A stretch of 61,264 nucleotides of DNA from Helochares maculicollis (lineage: Eukaryota; Arthropoda; Insecta; Coleoptera; Hydrophilidae): contig JAWQRO010000075.1 of assembly GCA_033557835.1 (NCBI GenBank), positions 1 to 61,264 on the forward strand. Direction: 5' to 3'. Each line of letters starts with the position of its first letter. Position 1 is the stretch's first letter. A program made the position numbers and the translations under genes. Under the pieces are notes generated by a model. That model saw only the letters and a program-made list of their open reading frames with translations. It was not told where the DNA came from and ran no database searches. Positions 13,201 to 25,512 of the stretch are shown piece by piece.

Positions 13201-14984
13201 TGTAAGTTGCCAGGTGGATTTATCAATTCCCTTAATATCAGTTAATACCATAGAGGTTAATACTTTTGAAACGTCCCTTCGCATTCTAGCCCGCGGACTT
13301 CGGTGCTAAGCCTGCAGATGTTCCTCGTTTTTGCAAGCGCACCCCAAGGTTTTCAATATAATAGAAGTTATACAACCGTTAAAATACAACTTTGAAATAT
13401 AGCTCCAGCTTAAAGTCTAAGCCAAGATCCTGGCGTTCCTCATAAATTTAGAAAATTAATAATTTCGTGGAAACTCTGAATATTGACTGAAGCAATCAGC
13501 CGGGAGTAGTTTTCCAGAAACAAAAATCTACTGGTGTTCAGCGACTGTTAATTCTGTTTAGGGTTGGCTGATTCTGAGAGCTGTCTGCTAAAGTTGCTAC
13601 AATACAGGTAAATTGAATCCAATTAATTAATTTGTTATAGTCTAATTTATATTGGTCAAAATGGGATGAGGTGGTATCCGTGGAATTCTAATCGTTCCGG
13701 GTAATATTACCTTTCGGATATCAAGCTTCAAGATAGCTCAGACGGGAGGGCGAGACAAGGGCGGGCGTGAGCGTTTTGGTGGCTGGAAGGAAACTTTTAA
13801 CGAATAGAGCGCTTCTATCCAGGGATTTTGGTTGCTCTAAGAATTTTACGATCGAAACAAAATATTTAGCGTTTAATTCCACACCGAATATATACTCCGA
13901 GCGCGTTTCCAATGTTTATATTGATCTAATTTAATTGTGTTTGTGCCTCTGCTTTGCTCCAGGTATATTCTTGGAATTTCGCAATACTGCTGAAAATTTA
14001 TTAAAAATTGCGGCGCGCCGGATTCCATGAGCGTGCTACTAACAGTTAGTGTTGAAATAACAAGAAATTGTTATTGCCTTGATGGATGGTTGAGAGTAAT
14101 CCAATTTAGGGTGAAAAATGGCAGAGAATATGTTACTACTGACTATTTGCTTGTTTATTTTAACTGGCATTCCATTAAATCGTTCTATCTCAATTAGTTG
14201 TTGCGCTATTAAAACTATAGAACTATTTACTTATTCAAACTATGATTCTTTTCGATATTTATCTGACAATATATTTCAATTATAGTCAAGCATTTACTTT
14301 TACGGTCTGCAATGCTTCTGCAAAATCATTCCAATTGAACGAATAACGTAGTTATAAATATTCCCTATTGCAGTTCTCAGTTTTACGAACCGCTTTGTGT
14401 GGCCTTTCAAACCAATAATTGCCAGAATAGGAAGCACATTATGGAGAGAGTATGTAAAACAAGAAAAAAATTGAACGCTTTTACAAAACCTTCATCGCTC
14501 GTGATTAAATGATAAATTATTTTCCATCGACCATAACAGGCAGCCCATATGTAAATCTCGTGGTAACGTATTCACCTAAATTGAGGCTTTACTACGCAGC
14601 TTTCAGTATACGATTCCGGGAAAGGTAATTTTGTGAAAAATTGCTGAAACGGCGTTGCTTATTCCCTTTAGCTGGAATAGGTCGTAAGGGGTCTATTTTT
14701 TATCGCGCGTACATGGAAGCCTATTTTTTATTTATCTTCGCACGGAAAAAGAGGGCGTATTTCGATTACAGCAGTCTCTTCGCTTTTAATGTGCCCTTAA
14801 GAGGAAATGCCACTGCAAAACGATTTATTTTTTCGTGTTTATTCGGGATGAAGCGCATTTCAGTTTAAAACAAAATTGATCTCATTTTTAAAGGCGAAAA
14901 TCTCTCTTGAACTTCGAGTCTTTTTCTAAGCCAACGAAGAGTCCTGTTCATATTTAAAATTTCAAAATATAATAACACTCGTAT
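10219..14984. other. AT-rich stretch, nothing assigned; composition islands at 13.3 and 13.75 kb
   Basis: No recognisable gene. Two short GC-richer blocks stand out, about 13270-13340 and 13735-13900. The second has an open minus frame of 63 codons without known motifs. A further block at 14580-14860 has a 75-codon plus frame, also unrecognised. These may be conserved non-coding DNA or unrecognised exons, but I see no convincing splice-site pair around them. Confidence 0.35.
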
Positions 14985-16412
14985 TACAAAAAGACGCTCA
15001 TTACTGGAATATATTGCTAATTTCTATGAAAACCTCTATAGATCACCACACGAGGACAATCTCTGTATCAAAACCAACAATATTGAAGAACCACTAGAAG
15101 TACTAACAGCTGAAGAAGAAATGACACTAAGCCAAATGAAAAATAGCAAAGCAGCTGGACATTACGGAATAACAGCTGAATTACTCAAATTAACAGGTAA
15201 TCAAACACTAACTTGATTAACAAAGATGTACACTGAATGCATCCGTGAAAGTAAGCTCCCAAAGCACTGTAACAAAGCTACTATAGCACTAATTCATTAG
15301 AAAGGTAGCTTAGAAGACATCAGAAATTACCAATCAATAATCTTGCTGCCAATGTATATAGTGTTCACAAAAATCATTCTAAACCCCTTAACAAACACTC
15401 TAGGTTCTACGCAGCCAAAAGAACAAGCGGAATTCCGAAGTGGGTTCAGCTCTATGGATCATATCCAAACTGTAAGAAGTGATCACCAGTACCAAAGAAC
15501 ATACTCCACAATTGTCAATGGCTCTCATTGACTTCGAAAACCTTTTTGACTCAATCCTTCCTGTGGCAATAATGGAAGCTCTAACAATGCAAGGCATAGA
15601 GAAAACCTACATCGAAATTCTCAATAACATATATAAGGAAGCAAAAAAGAAAGTGAAACTTCATAAGCCAACTAGGGAGTTCTCAATAACAAAAGATGTA
15701 CGTCAAGGACACTCAATATCTCCTAAATTATTTACGTTCACATTGGCGTACGTCTTCAGTAAGTTAAGCCTGGAAAATATGAGCCTAATAATCAATGTTG
15801 AAAAACTGAGCAACCTTCGGTTCGCAGATAATATAGTCCTTGTAGAGAAGAGTCCAGACGAATTACAAAATTAATTGGCGAATTATATGCTGCCAGTCAG
15901 GTTGTAGGCCTACAAATAAACCATTCAATGACAGGAGTGAGGCTCAATGAATTTTCAATACTTGCCGACATCAATGTTAATGGAAAGAAATTGGAACACT
16001 TTGACGAATATATACTCCTAGAAAAAAACAGAAGACGCAAACTGGCTTAGAGGGCATTCGGGAGGAATTTCACCATATTCAAATACAGATTGCCTATTTA
16101 TCTGAAAAGAAAAGCCTTCCATGCATCTTACCTTTATTAACATATGGCTGTGAAACATGAATTGTAAATGCAGTCATCACTCAGAAGTTACAAACTAGCC
16201 AAAAAGCTGTGGAAAAAAGCATGTTAGAAATAGCAAAGTGAGACAAAAAAAGAAATAACTGTATTAGAGAAAAACTAAAGTGACTGACATCATCAACAGA
16301 ATAAACTCACTTAAATAGCAATGAGCTAGACACATCGCAAGAAGGATTGATAGCAGAAGGACCACAAAACTAATCCAATGGTACACCAGAGACGCAAATC
16401 GACCATACTTCA
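14985..16412 (+). mobile_element. RTE-like LINE, reverse-transcriptase body and C-terminus (broken)
   Basis: The plus strand encodes much of an RTE-type reverse transcriptase in the expected order. It starts with LLEYIANFYENLYRSP. MKNSKAAGHYGITAELLKL (near 15140) is the conserved KA-G-DGI-AELLK block. NYQSIILLPMYIVFTKII (15335) corresponds to YRPISLLP. QPKEQAEFRSGFSSMDHIQT (about 15415) follows. Motif A, MALIDFENLFDSI, is near 15520. RQGHSISPKLF (15700) is motif B, and LRFADNIVLVE (about 15818) is motif C with the second aspartate changed to N. The C-terminal block LLTYGCET lies near 16140. In-frame stops (for example near 15213 and 15298) and frameshifts (near 15480 and after 15870) inactivate it. 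The element lacks its endonuclease domain and its right end abuts a truncated mariner at 16425. Confidence 0.92.
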
Positions 16413-16424
16413 AATAAATGTATG

Positions 16425-17333
16425 TGTAGTTTCGTTTCAATCTGTAAATTCATTCTTTGTTTACAAGCCATTTAGTATCGACTAATCACTGTATTTTTTT
16501 ACAATGGAAAAAATTAAGTATCGTGCAATGATTGAATTTTTATTTTTGGAAGCTTTAAAATGTTGAAAAGGTCTAAAGACTCTTCGCCTTAAGCTAGTAC
16601 AGTAGAAATATGGGTTGCTGAATGTAATTGTGGTCGTACAAACCTTGAAAACGATCCACGTCAAGAGCGTCCAAAAGCAGCAACAACACCAGAAATCATA
16701 GAAAAAATACTGGATACCGTATTGGAAAATCATCGTCTATCACCATGATGTTGAATCAATACAAGAGGCTAAAGGGGGATGTCAACCTGGTTCTTCGGCT
16801 CTGAAACGACTTCGTGTCCAGAAATCGGCTAAAAAGGTGCTAGCATCAGTTTTTCGATATGTGAGACAAATTTTGTTTGTGGATTACTTGCAAACTAGTA
16901 AAATATAAATTCTAAATATTATTGTAATCTTTTATACCAACGGAAAGAAAAGGTTCGTGAATTTGCAGAAGAAGAAAATCCTTTTCGTCAGGACAATGCG
17001 CCGTGTTACAAGAGTATTTTGACAATGGCTTCATGAGTTCATGAATTATAGTTCAAACTATTGAAGCATCCATCATATTCACAAGTGACTTCATTTGCTT
17101 ACAAATCTAACAAAATGCATGCGTGGAAACTCATCAAATAATGAATGCATAATTAATGTGGAAGCGTATTTTGCAGTCCTTTCAGATTATTACTTTAGGG
17201 ATGGAATTCATAAAATGGAATCTCATTGGAACAAGTTTATGTTCAGGGAGACTATAATGAATAATAGATTGTATTTGAAATTATAAAATTATAGTTTTTC
17301 TCATCAAACCGCAAATCTTATTGAACAACCTAG
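16425..17333 (+). mobile_element. Mariner element, family 1 copy b, 5'-truncated
   Basis: The start aligns to the untranslated leader of family 1 (GTTTCGTTTCAATCTGTAAA compares with GTTTCATTTCAATCTGTCAA in the 9165 copy). About 95 bp with the left terminal repeat is missing. The transposase frame begins near 16504 (MEKIKYRAMIEFL) and is soon broken. The C-terminal part is long and open, with GNSSNNECIINVEAYFAVL and YYFRDGIHKMESHWNKF (about 17130-17245). The right end CTTATTGAACAACCTAG is the family terminal repeat, followed by TA. Several stops and frameshifts make it inactive. Confidence 0.9.
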
Positions 17334-20300
17334 TATTCTATTATATTTTGTATGCTTTGAAGCTGATAATAAGAAATAATACCTATTCAACTAGTTTTTG
17401 CGGATAATATATGTATATATATATATATATATATATTACCATATGACTTGAAAGAAGCTAAAATAAAAGGAAATTTGTTGTTAATAACTGCAAAATTAGA
17501 AATTAGAAATATTTCATGAGAAACCAGCTTATATATCTGAAGACAGCTATTGTCAGAAAATATTAAAATTTGTAAATGGCTACCATAGAACACGAAATTT
17601 AAATTTAAAATAAAGAAAAGTTGAAAGCAAAGAATTACATCACCTATGTATATCTTCCGTAGATCTAAAAAATTTGACCAATGACTGAAAAAATTAGAAT
17701 ATAACTGTAATATTACATAAATGACTGTACACATGAATAAGTCACGATAAATAAACATTAAAAAATACATAATTGTTATTGAATACTGAAGACACAAAAT
17801 AACTTATCTAACTTTAGAACCCACTAAAACAATACACCCCTATCTTATTTTTCTAACCTATAAAAGAATGAACACATCGCAATTACTATCAATATTTTTG
17901 TTTGCTAAACACTAAATTGTGCCTAATTATGCACTGAAATAACTCTTATAAATTTGAGGCAGCCACCTGAGAGTGATTTTTAATTGGTAAGCTCTCTTAA
18001 GCTTGAACTCGGAAGTGCATTATTAATTAATTTCATAACAAAGAGAAAAATTGTTAGGAAATATAAAGAGCCGATTGAAAATCCAAGCAAGACCGAGATA
18101 ATAAGAAACTCACACATAAACAAACGAAATATTCCTTGAATCCTTTGAACTGACGGAGAAAAGCAAGCTTCCGTTTAAATATAGTAGACATATTAAATAT
18201 TTGTTTTCAAATTAAACGATTTCAAACTAAAAGACGAGAGCTAAGAGTAGTTCACTCTATATATTCATAGTGTTATAGTTTCTTAATTCAATTTTCTCCA
18301 GTCTCCCTGACTTTTAAATATATGAATTTTATTATTACGCCAACACGATATTAATATTATGTGTATCACAATGATTTTTTACACAAATTCAGTCAGGAAT
18401 TCATTCCCACTTTTTAAAGAATCCTTTTATTATTTATTGTTTACATCAACAACCGAATCACTAAACTCCTCTTTTAATATTTAAAAAAAACTCACATAAA
18501 GATAAATTAGTTAGTTAACTGTAATAATTTTCTAAACCTTTCAAATTATCATAGTTTCGGCCAATTTTTTTTAAAAGAGTGTCCTGTTTTCTGTTGTTAG
18601 TACTTAATATTCGACTTTGTAACCAAGAAAAGACATAAAACAAAAGCTACACATTTTCACGTTTAAGCAGCAAAGCGCTAATCGTAAAGGTAGCTAGAGA
18701 CAAAGCTTTACTATAAAAAATTTAAACGCGACAATCCTCCCCATCAAAAGCTTGAAAAGAGAAAGCCAGCTACGCAAAGTACAAACAGCTTAAATCATTG
18801 TTACCGCATCGTATTACGTAATTAATTGACTTATACTCCCAATTTCTATCGTGGTAAACCTAACCACTTTACAAATCATCGACATGGAAGGCACATGACT
18901 GCAAAATCGCCACAATAAAACAGATACACCCTAACAGTAATTAAATAATTCACCGTTTATTTTCAATATAATAAACATTAACCGCATTATGATATTAAAT
19001 ACAAATTACGGAGAGCCCACATGCATCATTCCAAACGGTTTAAAACTATCAATTTTAATTAAAAACTCTATTTGTACTAATGAAATGCCGGAAATTATTT
19101 CATTTACATAAAATTTCGTTACGGTTCAATAATTTGTGGATTACGAAAAATGTTGGTCTTGTAAAATTATTACAGTTCATATAGGCAAAATACTTTCTGC
19201 CAGTATTTTCGTGTGTAAAGAACTTTCAAGTAATTTCTAAGCGATAACCATAGAAATGGGATAACTCAATTTATTATGATGAGGAGCTTGGCTGTAGGCT
19301 CAAATCGATTTATCATAAATACTATTATTAATATCAAGCTAAAGAATGTAGCGAAGCAGAAAAAGAAAAAAAAACAAGAGAATTGCATATAGGAGGTCAT
19401 CGCGGCGGCATCCCATCGTATCGCAGGGCGGCTATTCATCAAAACAAATGGACAAAACTTACTAACAAAAGTAAATGAAGAGGTTGGAGCTAGGAGCCGT
19501 AAAATTGATGTCAAAAATGACCTCCATTCCTCCGGGACTTTAGAGAGTTCGCTGTAATAGCTCAACCCTTCGCCTCTGTAATACAAGGAAGTTGTTTTAA
19601 TCATTTTATGAGATTTGTGAGCTAGGGTGGTGGATTGAGTTTAATTTAAAGATTAATGTTGTTCTGAACAAAACGTGTTTTCACGCACAAGTTGTTGACT
19701 TGAATTTTTAACAGGTTTCTCGCATCTCTTACGTTCTTACGTCCAACTAACAAATTGGGAATTTGATGGTATTTCCAGAGGATTCGGATACCCCCTCTTA
19801 ACATCCCTTTTGCAATAAATTTTATTTATAGAGTAATACGGCTGAAAAATGATTTTGGCCACACTATAAGTAGAAAAACGTTTACGTCAGAAAAACTGTT
19901 TCTGTCTCAAAGGAATCGGTATATACGTGGACGCAAGGCTATAAAAAGACTGTATTACACATCTGTGAATTCTTTGATTAGTTGCGGTATTATCTTTTAG
20001 GGCGCCTGTGGAGATACTCTGAAGAACGTTTTTTACTTCATGAAATATAAATAACGCTTTTGTGAAACTGATTTTGTAATAGAAACTGAAAAGTTGAGTT
20101 CGCAAGGAAAGTGGCTCCGCTGAATACATAGTGCGAAATAAAGTCATCAACACGAAATTTTATTTTATAATCTTTGGCGCCCATGGGGAATGATACAAAC
20201 GAATTCGCTGAGAGATCTGCTTAAGTGAATTCTTTGCGCTTATGTATTACAATTTTCCCCAGCTAGCAGTCCGCATATTTCCCTAGACGGATTATTGTAA

Positions 20301-21002
20301 ATTGACTAAATAAATTTCACCTCATTCCTATACATTCAATAAAATCCCACAGACTGAATCATCATTTTGGATCTAATTTCATTCCGGGCATTAAGCTTGA
20401 TATATTCAATTTGAGGGCGCGTTGTGGCTCCACGCTCTTCGTATCGAGGGGTTTTATAGAAGATGGGATCAACACTATTTTTGAATCGTTGTTATATCGT
20501 TAAATGTTGATATTTTTATTTTGATATCCTGCCGCCGTGACAGCCGTGAAGTTGGCCAGCCCTATCTCACACAAATAATAGAGTTAAAACAAACACTTAA
20601 ATGCTAGTCATTGTAAAAAATAACAGCAAAAAATTCCAACAACAATAATCGAAAATGAAGTTAAACTGAAATTTAAATGTCCCTTGTTTGGGTACACGAA
20701 AATTACTTTAATAATTAGTAATAAACGTCGAAATAAGAAACAAGAAATGGAAAAATACGAAAAGTGACCGTTGAATTGTCCTCTAGCTGGCTACAAAATT
20801 AAACGACATTTTTGATAGCAATAGAAAAATTTCAAAAATATATTAAGATATTCCAGTAAAATATTAAGTCTCTCATAAGAAGCAGTAAATAAAATACAAT
20901 ATAAGTCTGAAGATCTGGAGTTCAAAAAGAAGTGGAAAACGTGAAAATAAAGCAACAGCTGAGGTAGCTCCAATTATCAGTAATTAAAATGTGAAAACAC
21001 AC
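17334..21002. other. AT-rich stretch without recognisable genes
   Basis: Holds a (TA)n microsatellite at 17407-17437. A block of more even composition at 19380-19620 covers a 112-codon minus frame with no known motif and a low-complexity phenylalanine run. Nothing here could be assigned. Confidence 0.4.
17407..17437. repeat. (TA)n microsatellite
   Basis: Nearly pure alternating T and A for about 31 bases, with one G interruption near its left end. Confidence 0.9.
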
Positions 21003-21020
21003 AATATATATATATATATA
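21003..21020. repeat. (AT)n microsatellite, short
   Basis: About nine AT units. The A-rich block that follows (21020-21890) has the look of a very old LINE remnant, but I could not match any motif. Confidence 0.8.
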
Positions 21021-21896
21021 CATTTGAGAGCCATACTACCAACAGTTATAGAAACACACCCATTTATGATAGCCCATGATGCAACAGAAAGCGACAAAAA
21101 TGAGCTAAGAAAAATTCACTCAGAATTTGCTAATAGATGACAGTAAAAACTATACAACTTTAGTTTGAAAGAATTTAAAAGAAAGAGTATAACACAAAAA
21201 TTAAAATGTCATGATGCTTGACAGTGTGAAAAAGAACGCTGAGAAAACGAACTGACTATAAGTTATTTCATAAAATTGTGTAAATATGCTAGAGAGATAG
21301 AGTGGGAGAAAATGTATATAAAGAACTTTCTAGCCAATAAGGGTTTTTAGAAAAAAGTAAAATTAAGTAGAGGACCAAAAATCAGTAGCAGCCATTATGT
21401 ACTTATGAAGTCGTAAAAAGTAGCAAAGGAACTACAAGAATGAAAATGAAAATCCGTTGAAAACAAAAACCTAAGAGGTTACCACTTCAAATGACTAAAC
21501 ATCGCACATAAATTTGAAAGGCAGGGAGCAACCATCAGCAGAGACTGCAAAACATAGAATATTGGTCAGTTGCAAAGTTACCAACAGAGCAATATGGATG
21601 ATGAAATAATGAAAATAGTTAATAAAAATTTTCTATAGAGTGGTTAACATTTCAATCAATTCATTACATCTATAAAAATCTAAGAGATGATCAAGAGCAA
21701 GAACTAAAGAATCCACAAAAGTATATGTTCAATATTTCGATAATATTTTAAACCACCAAAAATAAATTAACCGAATAGCCCAAGTCAGATATGAAAAAGC
21801 TCAGATGAAGTAAAGAATATTAAAAACAAATATCACTGATGCATCGGGAAGTGCTCATATATGAACTGTAAGAGACATAAGAAAATTTTAATTTAA

Positions 21897-22683
21897 GATG
21901 ACAAAATTCCTTTCGCGTTCTAAAAAAGTGATGCTAACACCTTTTTGGCCGACGAACTGGTTTCGTGGCCGAAGAACTAAATTCGCACCACTCTTTAGCC
22001 TCTTGTTTTGATTCTGGATTATGGTAATAAACTCAAGTCTCATCCATAGTGATGAATCGAGGCATAAAATCCACTGTACCTTTTCGAAAGGAGCTCTAAA
22101 TGTTGCTAATAAAGTCGCATTCTAATGTGTTTTTGTTCCATTGTTAGGCAATGCTGCACTCATTGGGCAAACGGTTTGCTAAACCCAATACTTCAGTCAA
22201 AGTATTGCTTATACTGCCCAATGAGATGCCTAGGGCTTCTACTAAATATCTTTCGCTTACTCTACGAGTTTCCAATACGATCGCTGGTATTGTTTTTTAG
22301 ATTTCTGGTGTTGTTGCTGTTTTTGGACGTCCTTTATGTGGATCGTCTTCAAGACTTTTACGCACACGTTTAAATTCAGCAAGCCATCATTCGACTGTAT
22401 TAATTGAAGGCAATGAATCCTTACACACTTTCAACATAAATTTTCTTTGCTTTTAAACCTTCTAAACATAAAAATTCAATAGCTGCACGATGCTTGATCT
22501 TTCCCTAGTAAAAAAATACTGTAACATGTCCATTCCTAAATATCTTGTTAACAAAAATGAATTGACGAATTAAAATGAAGCTTCCTACACATTCATATGA
22601 AGAGTATGCCCACACAACAAAAAAACTTTCAGCAAATAGCAATGCTCTTTCTTATTGGACTGAAAACTTATTGAACGCCCTGG
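21897..22683 (-). mobile_element. Mariner element, family 1 copy c, 3'-truncated
   Basis: The minus strand carries the N-terminal and central part of the family 1 transposase, ending at the family terminal repeat at its right end (the last bases, TTATTGAACGCCCTGG, are followed by TA). Alignment with the 9165 copy starts abruptly at 21897 (ACAAAATTCCTTTCGCGTTC against ACAAAATTCCTTTTGCATTT). Everything for the C-terminal half and the other terminal repeat is missing. The centre at 22120-22210 corresponds to the copy a block KICAQWVPHSLTMEQK, here with changes and frameshifts. Inactive. Confidence 0.87.
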
Positions 22684-25036
22684 TAATAGTAACTATCAAA
22701 GGCTTTATTAATATTTTTACTAGCTTTGCGCCACTCTGCCATCATTATAATTTAGAATCTTAACAAGATTTGTCTTATGCCCCAAGTAAACATTAACGGT
22801 TTTTCTCACAAATTTGAATCTGTTACTTTAAGATGCAATATTCAATTTACCATAAATACAAAATTAGTTTTTATATATGCATACAGAATATGATTTTGGA
22901 AGTAAGAAATATAATGCCCACTGCCCGTATTTGTGCACATAGTATTTTCTTTTATAGCACATTATTATAGCAGATTGTGCAACATAAAAGAAGAGAAAAA
23001 AATAACAAAAACATCTGCACATAATGTATTATTATGTTATGTGTGTATCTTTGCTGTGCTAAAATTCATGGTTAATAAAAGTACAAAAATGCTATTATTA
23101 CTTCCCATTTCCTCAATATGTGAGAGATAAGGCACAAAAACAGTATGTAGCATTAACTCATATACTATTACACTCACTTTAATGTAAAACAAATAATAAG
23201 CTTAAGCATGTAAGTCCTGCCCTCGAAAGGGTTAAAATAGTTAATATTTATTGCTCTTGCTATAACATTTGTTAAGTGATTTTCATGCATACTGTGTTTT
23301 ATTACAAAGCTCATACTATACTAAAACTATAAATAAGTTAAAATTACTCCACGAAAAAGGACAATTAGCTTCATAAAAGTAAAGTATTTAGTAAATCACG
23401 GCAATATTCCTACTCCAAGTACTTGATATAAAATAAACAGTGCACCATCACTGAAAGACTCCTATTTATGCAACGTGCCGAGGCAACATTTAGTGTCACA
23501 ATATTTATAATTACATCGCTTCTTTGTTTTGCTGTACTTCACTCGATATTTTGCACGAGGTAACCCTGTATGCCCAGAACTGTCCCGGTTTTATAATGAC
23601 ATTAAATTACGGCAAAGTGCTTTCGCCAAGCATTGTATAAAAATGAATTTTCATGTAAATCTGTTTCCCATGTTAATAAAAGTCGGCTCTCATTTCGCGT
23701 GTTGCAGAAACAAGAGACACAAAATGCCAATATCAGTTTTTCAGCTTTAACCGAAATTGACTAAATCCATTACACATCAACCTCCATTAATATCATATTC
23801 GTGTTGAACAAAACTCCCGATTTTTCCTACCCTCAATAATCTGTCAGTATAATAAATCTCCCTTAAAAATCCGAAACGAACCGTACATTTTGTAAGCGCG
23901 TATAGCTCACAAAAAATGCTTAATCAGAACAAAAGTACAGCCTCAATCTCAGGTCCTGCTGGGTTGAATTGGGCGAATCGCCTTCAAACGAAACGCTCGC
24001 GTTTTATTTCAGGTTTATTGCCGTTTATTCAAGTTGCAAAAGAAAAAAATGACGCGACAACGAAATTAATGAAATATAAAACTAAAATGGAATCGCTGGG
24101 AAAATTTTAATAGGAGTTACCTCCAGCGCTTGATATAAAATTTTTCATGGTGTCACATGCGAACAACAGCCGAGTCGCTTCAGACACATAAATCATTTGA
24201 ACATTAGGTGGGATTTTGCAACTTTTACAAAACTGAGCCGGAATACGCAAAAAACCTTTTCTAGTTCTGCAGCCTCTAAAAATAAAATAAATGGAATTGT
24301 TTGTACGTGAGGTTTTTGCGTTAATGAACTTTCTACAACTAGCATCATGTTAGCGCAGACTACCTTTCAAAACGTGATAAATTGTAAGAACTGATACTAA
24401 AAGATTTTTTTAGCAGTAAATTTCATGCAGTATATTATTGGTAAACCCGTATGATTGCAATTTCAATTTCGATAGCTCGTCCCCTGAATAATTTCTATAT
24501 TACCATTGAAAGATACACTTTATAGAATCGTCAGACATACATGTCTCAAAACATTGAAAAAACGACGGAATACGTTGAGCTATTAAAGATAACAAAAGCA
24601 CATCGAACAAATAACAAACAACTCTGGAAAATATTGGAAATGGGAACACGGATCGCTGGCTGGTGCTGCACAACTATTATTGAATCGTTCAAGCAATATT
24701 ATTGTGGGGCATTCGAATTACACTCGCAGCAATGCTGATACTCAACAATACAAACACGACGCCTCTGTGATCTTTTTAGATACATCAAAATCCGTAACGT
24801 GAGTTAAGCTGCAACCTTTCCAATGTCAAAGTTTATTGAACTCATAATACCTACTACCCTTTTTAGACATGTCCCCAGAGCGATAAGCACAGACATCGAA
24901 GGGATTACATATCTTTCCAATGTCATCACGGCCCAGATACTGTCTGAAAACTTGACAAAATGGCTGTTGTGCCTCTATCATCCACAGCCTCATCCCCTAG
25001 ACATAATCTTATATTAACTCTCAACTTTTTTTTCAG
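22684..25036. other. Stretch with no assigned gene
   Basis: Two blocks of balanced composition (about 23500-23760 and 23890-24120) carry short plus frames of 73 and 64 codons. From 24540 to 25020 there are two 64-65 codon plus frames and a short string resembling a motif A of LINE reverse transcriptases (VIFLDTSKSV near 24770). That is too little to call an element. Confidence 0.35.
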
Positions 25037-25326
25037 CGAACGCATCGAACAGAAAAAGCTGTCGGAACGAAAATTCTTCAACGACCACTAGCACCGTTTC
25101 GAACGGCCGCAACCCCGCTTACGATGCGGACCACACCGTCCTTTCTGGAGTCGTAATAGACTGGGGTCACGGTTGGGGCTGGGGGCAGGCTGCATGGGCC
25201 GCCCATTCGGCCTGCGCTCATGACTCTGCCGTCAACACAACCCTCTACTGCCACGCGGCTGAGGATTACGCCCTTGGTGGATACGACGAAGTCGACTGGA
25301 GCGCATTTGGAGACTTCAGCTTCTAG
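25037..25326 (+). CDS. Candidate terminal exon, unidentified gene (alternative to the overlapping minus frame)
   Basis: The left edge is a strong acceptor: CAACTTTTTTTTCAG ending at 25036. Composition changes abruptly there from AT-rich to GC-rich. Two reading frames are open from the acceptor. One (codons from 25039, phase 1 entry) runs 95 codons to TAG at 25324-25326, passing NGRNPAYDADHTV and ending EDYALGGYDEVDW then SAFGDFSF. It contains six tryptophans, which is unusual. The other (codons from 25038) is short: ERIEQKKLSERKFFNDH then TAG at 25089-25091, with very coding-like codons. Entry in phase 1 fits the phase 1 exit of the exon candidate at 6414-6498. AATAAA signals occur at 25845 and 25858. 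I do not recognise the protein. The coding could instead be on the minus strand (25078-25512). Confidence 0.4.
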
Positions 25327-25512
25327 ATATGTGTGTGCAGTATAATCTAAGTGTGCCATGTATACCCGCTCCATACGAGCCTTTAGGATCTCCGCTGAAA
25401 TGCTAGAGATCGAAGGGGTTTGTGCGCCTGTTTGTACCCGATTTCGGGTCGATGTATAGCGGTGCAAAGCGGAATGGTGGTGAATTTCCTTCAAGCTATG
25501 AGGACCATCCAT
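25078..25512 (-). CDS. Unrecognised 144-codon open frame in a GC-rich block
   Basis: It starts with ATG at the right edge (MDGPHSLKEIHHHSALHRY) and ends at TGA at 25078-25080. The frame spans nearly the entire GC-rich block and its ends coincide with the return to AT-rich DNA, which is an argument for it being real. The amino-acid composition is ordinary (valine-, serine- and arginine-rich, no tryptophan). It passes ILKARMERVYMAHLDYTAH in the middle and VYYDSRKDGVVRIVSGVAAV near the end. No signal peptide or membrane segment is evident and I recognise no domain. It shares codon boundaries with the plus-strand exon candidate, so one of the two is probably a shadow. No good splice acceptor precedes it on the minus strand. 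Confidence 0.35.
   Translation of the reverse strand: MDGPHSLKEIHHHSALHRYTSTRNRVQTGAQTPSISSISAEILKARMERVYMAHLDYTAHTYLEAEVSKCAPVDFVVSTKGVILSRVAVEGCVDGRVMSAGRMGGPCSLPPAPTVTPVYYDSRKDGVVRIVSGVAAVRNGASGR

Noticed and set aside
15400..15597. 65-codon minus-strand frame
   Set aside because: Antisense shadow of the LINE reverse transcriptase at 14985-16412.
17387..17797. 136-codon minus-strand frame
   Set aside because: Made of AT-rich codons with long I/F/Y/L runs, and ends in the (TA)n microsatellite read as IYIYIYI. Expected by chance in this composition.
19266..19604. 112-codon minus-strand frame starting MIKTTSLYYRGEG
   Set aside because: No recognisable motif, a poly-phenylalanine stretch from an A-run, and no splice or promoter context.
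21020..21890. Possible old LINE in an A-rich block
   Set aside because: Texture is similar to the LINE at 15 kb but no reverse-transcriptase or endonuclease motif could be read.
24541..25017. Possible LINE reverse-transcriptase fragment (VIFLDTSKSV near 24770)
   Set aside because: Only one short motif-like string, without the neighbouring blocks in any frame. Too weak to annotate.
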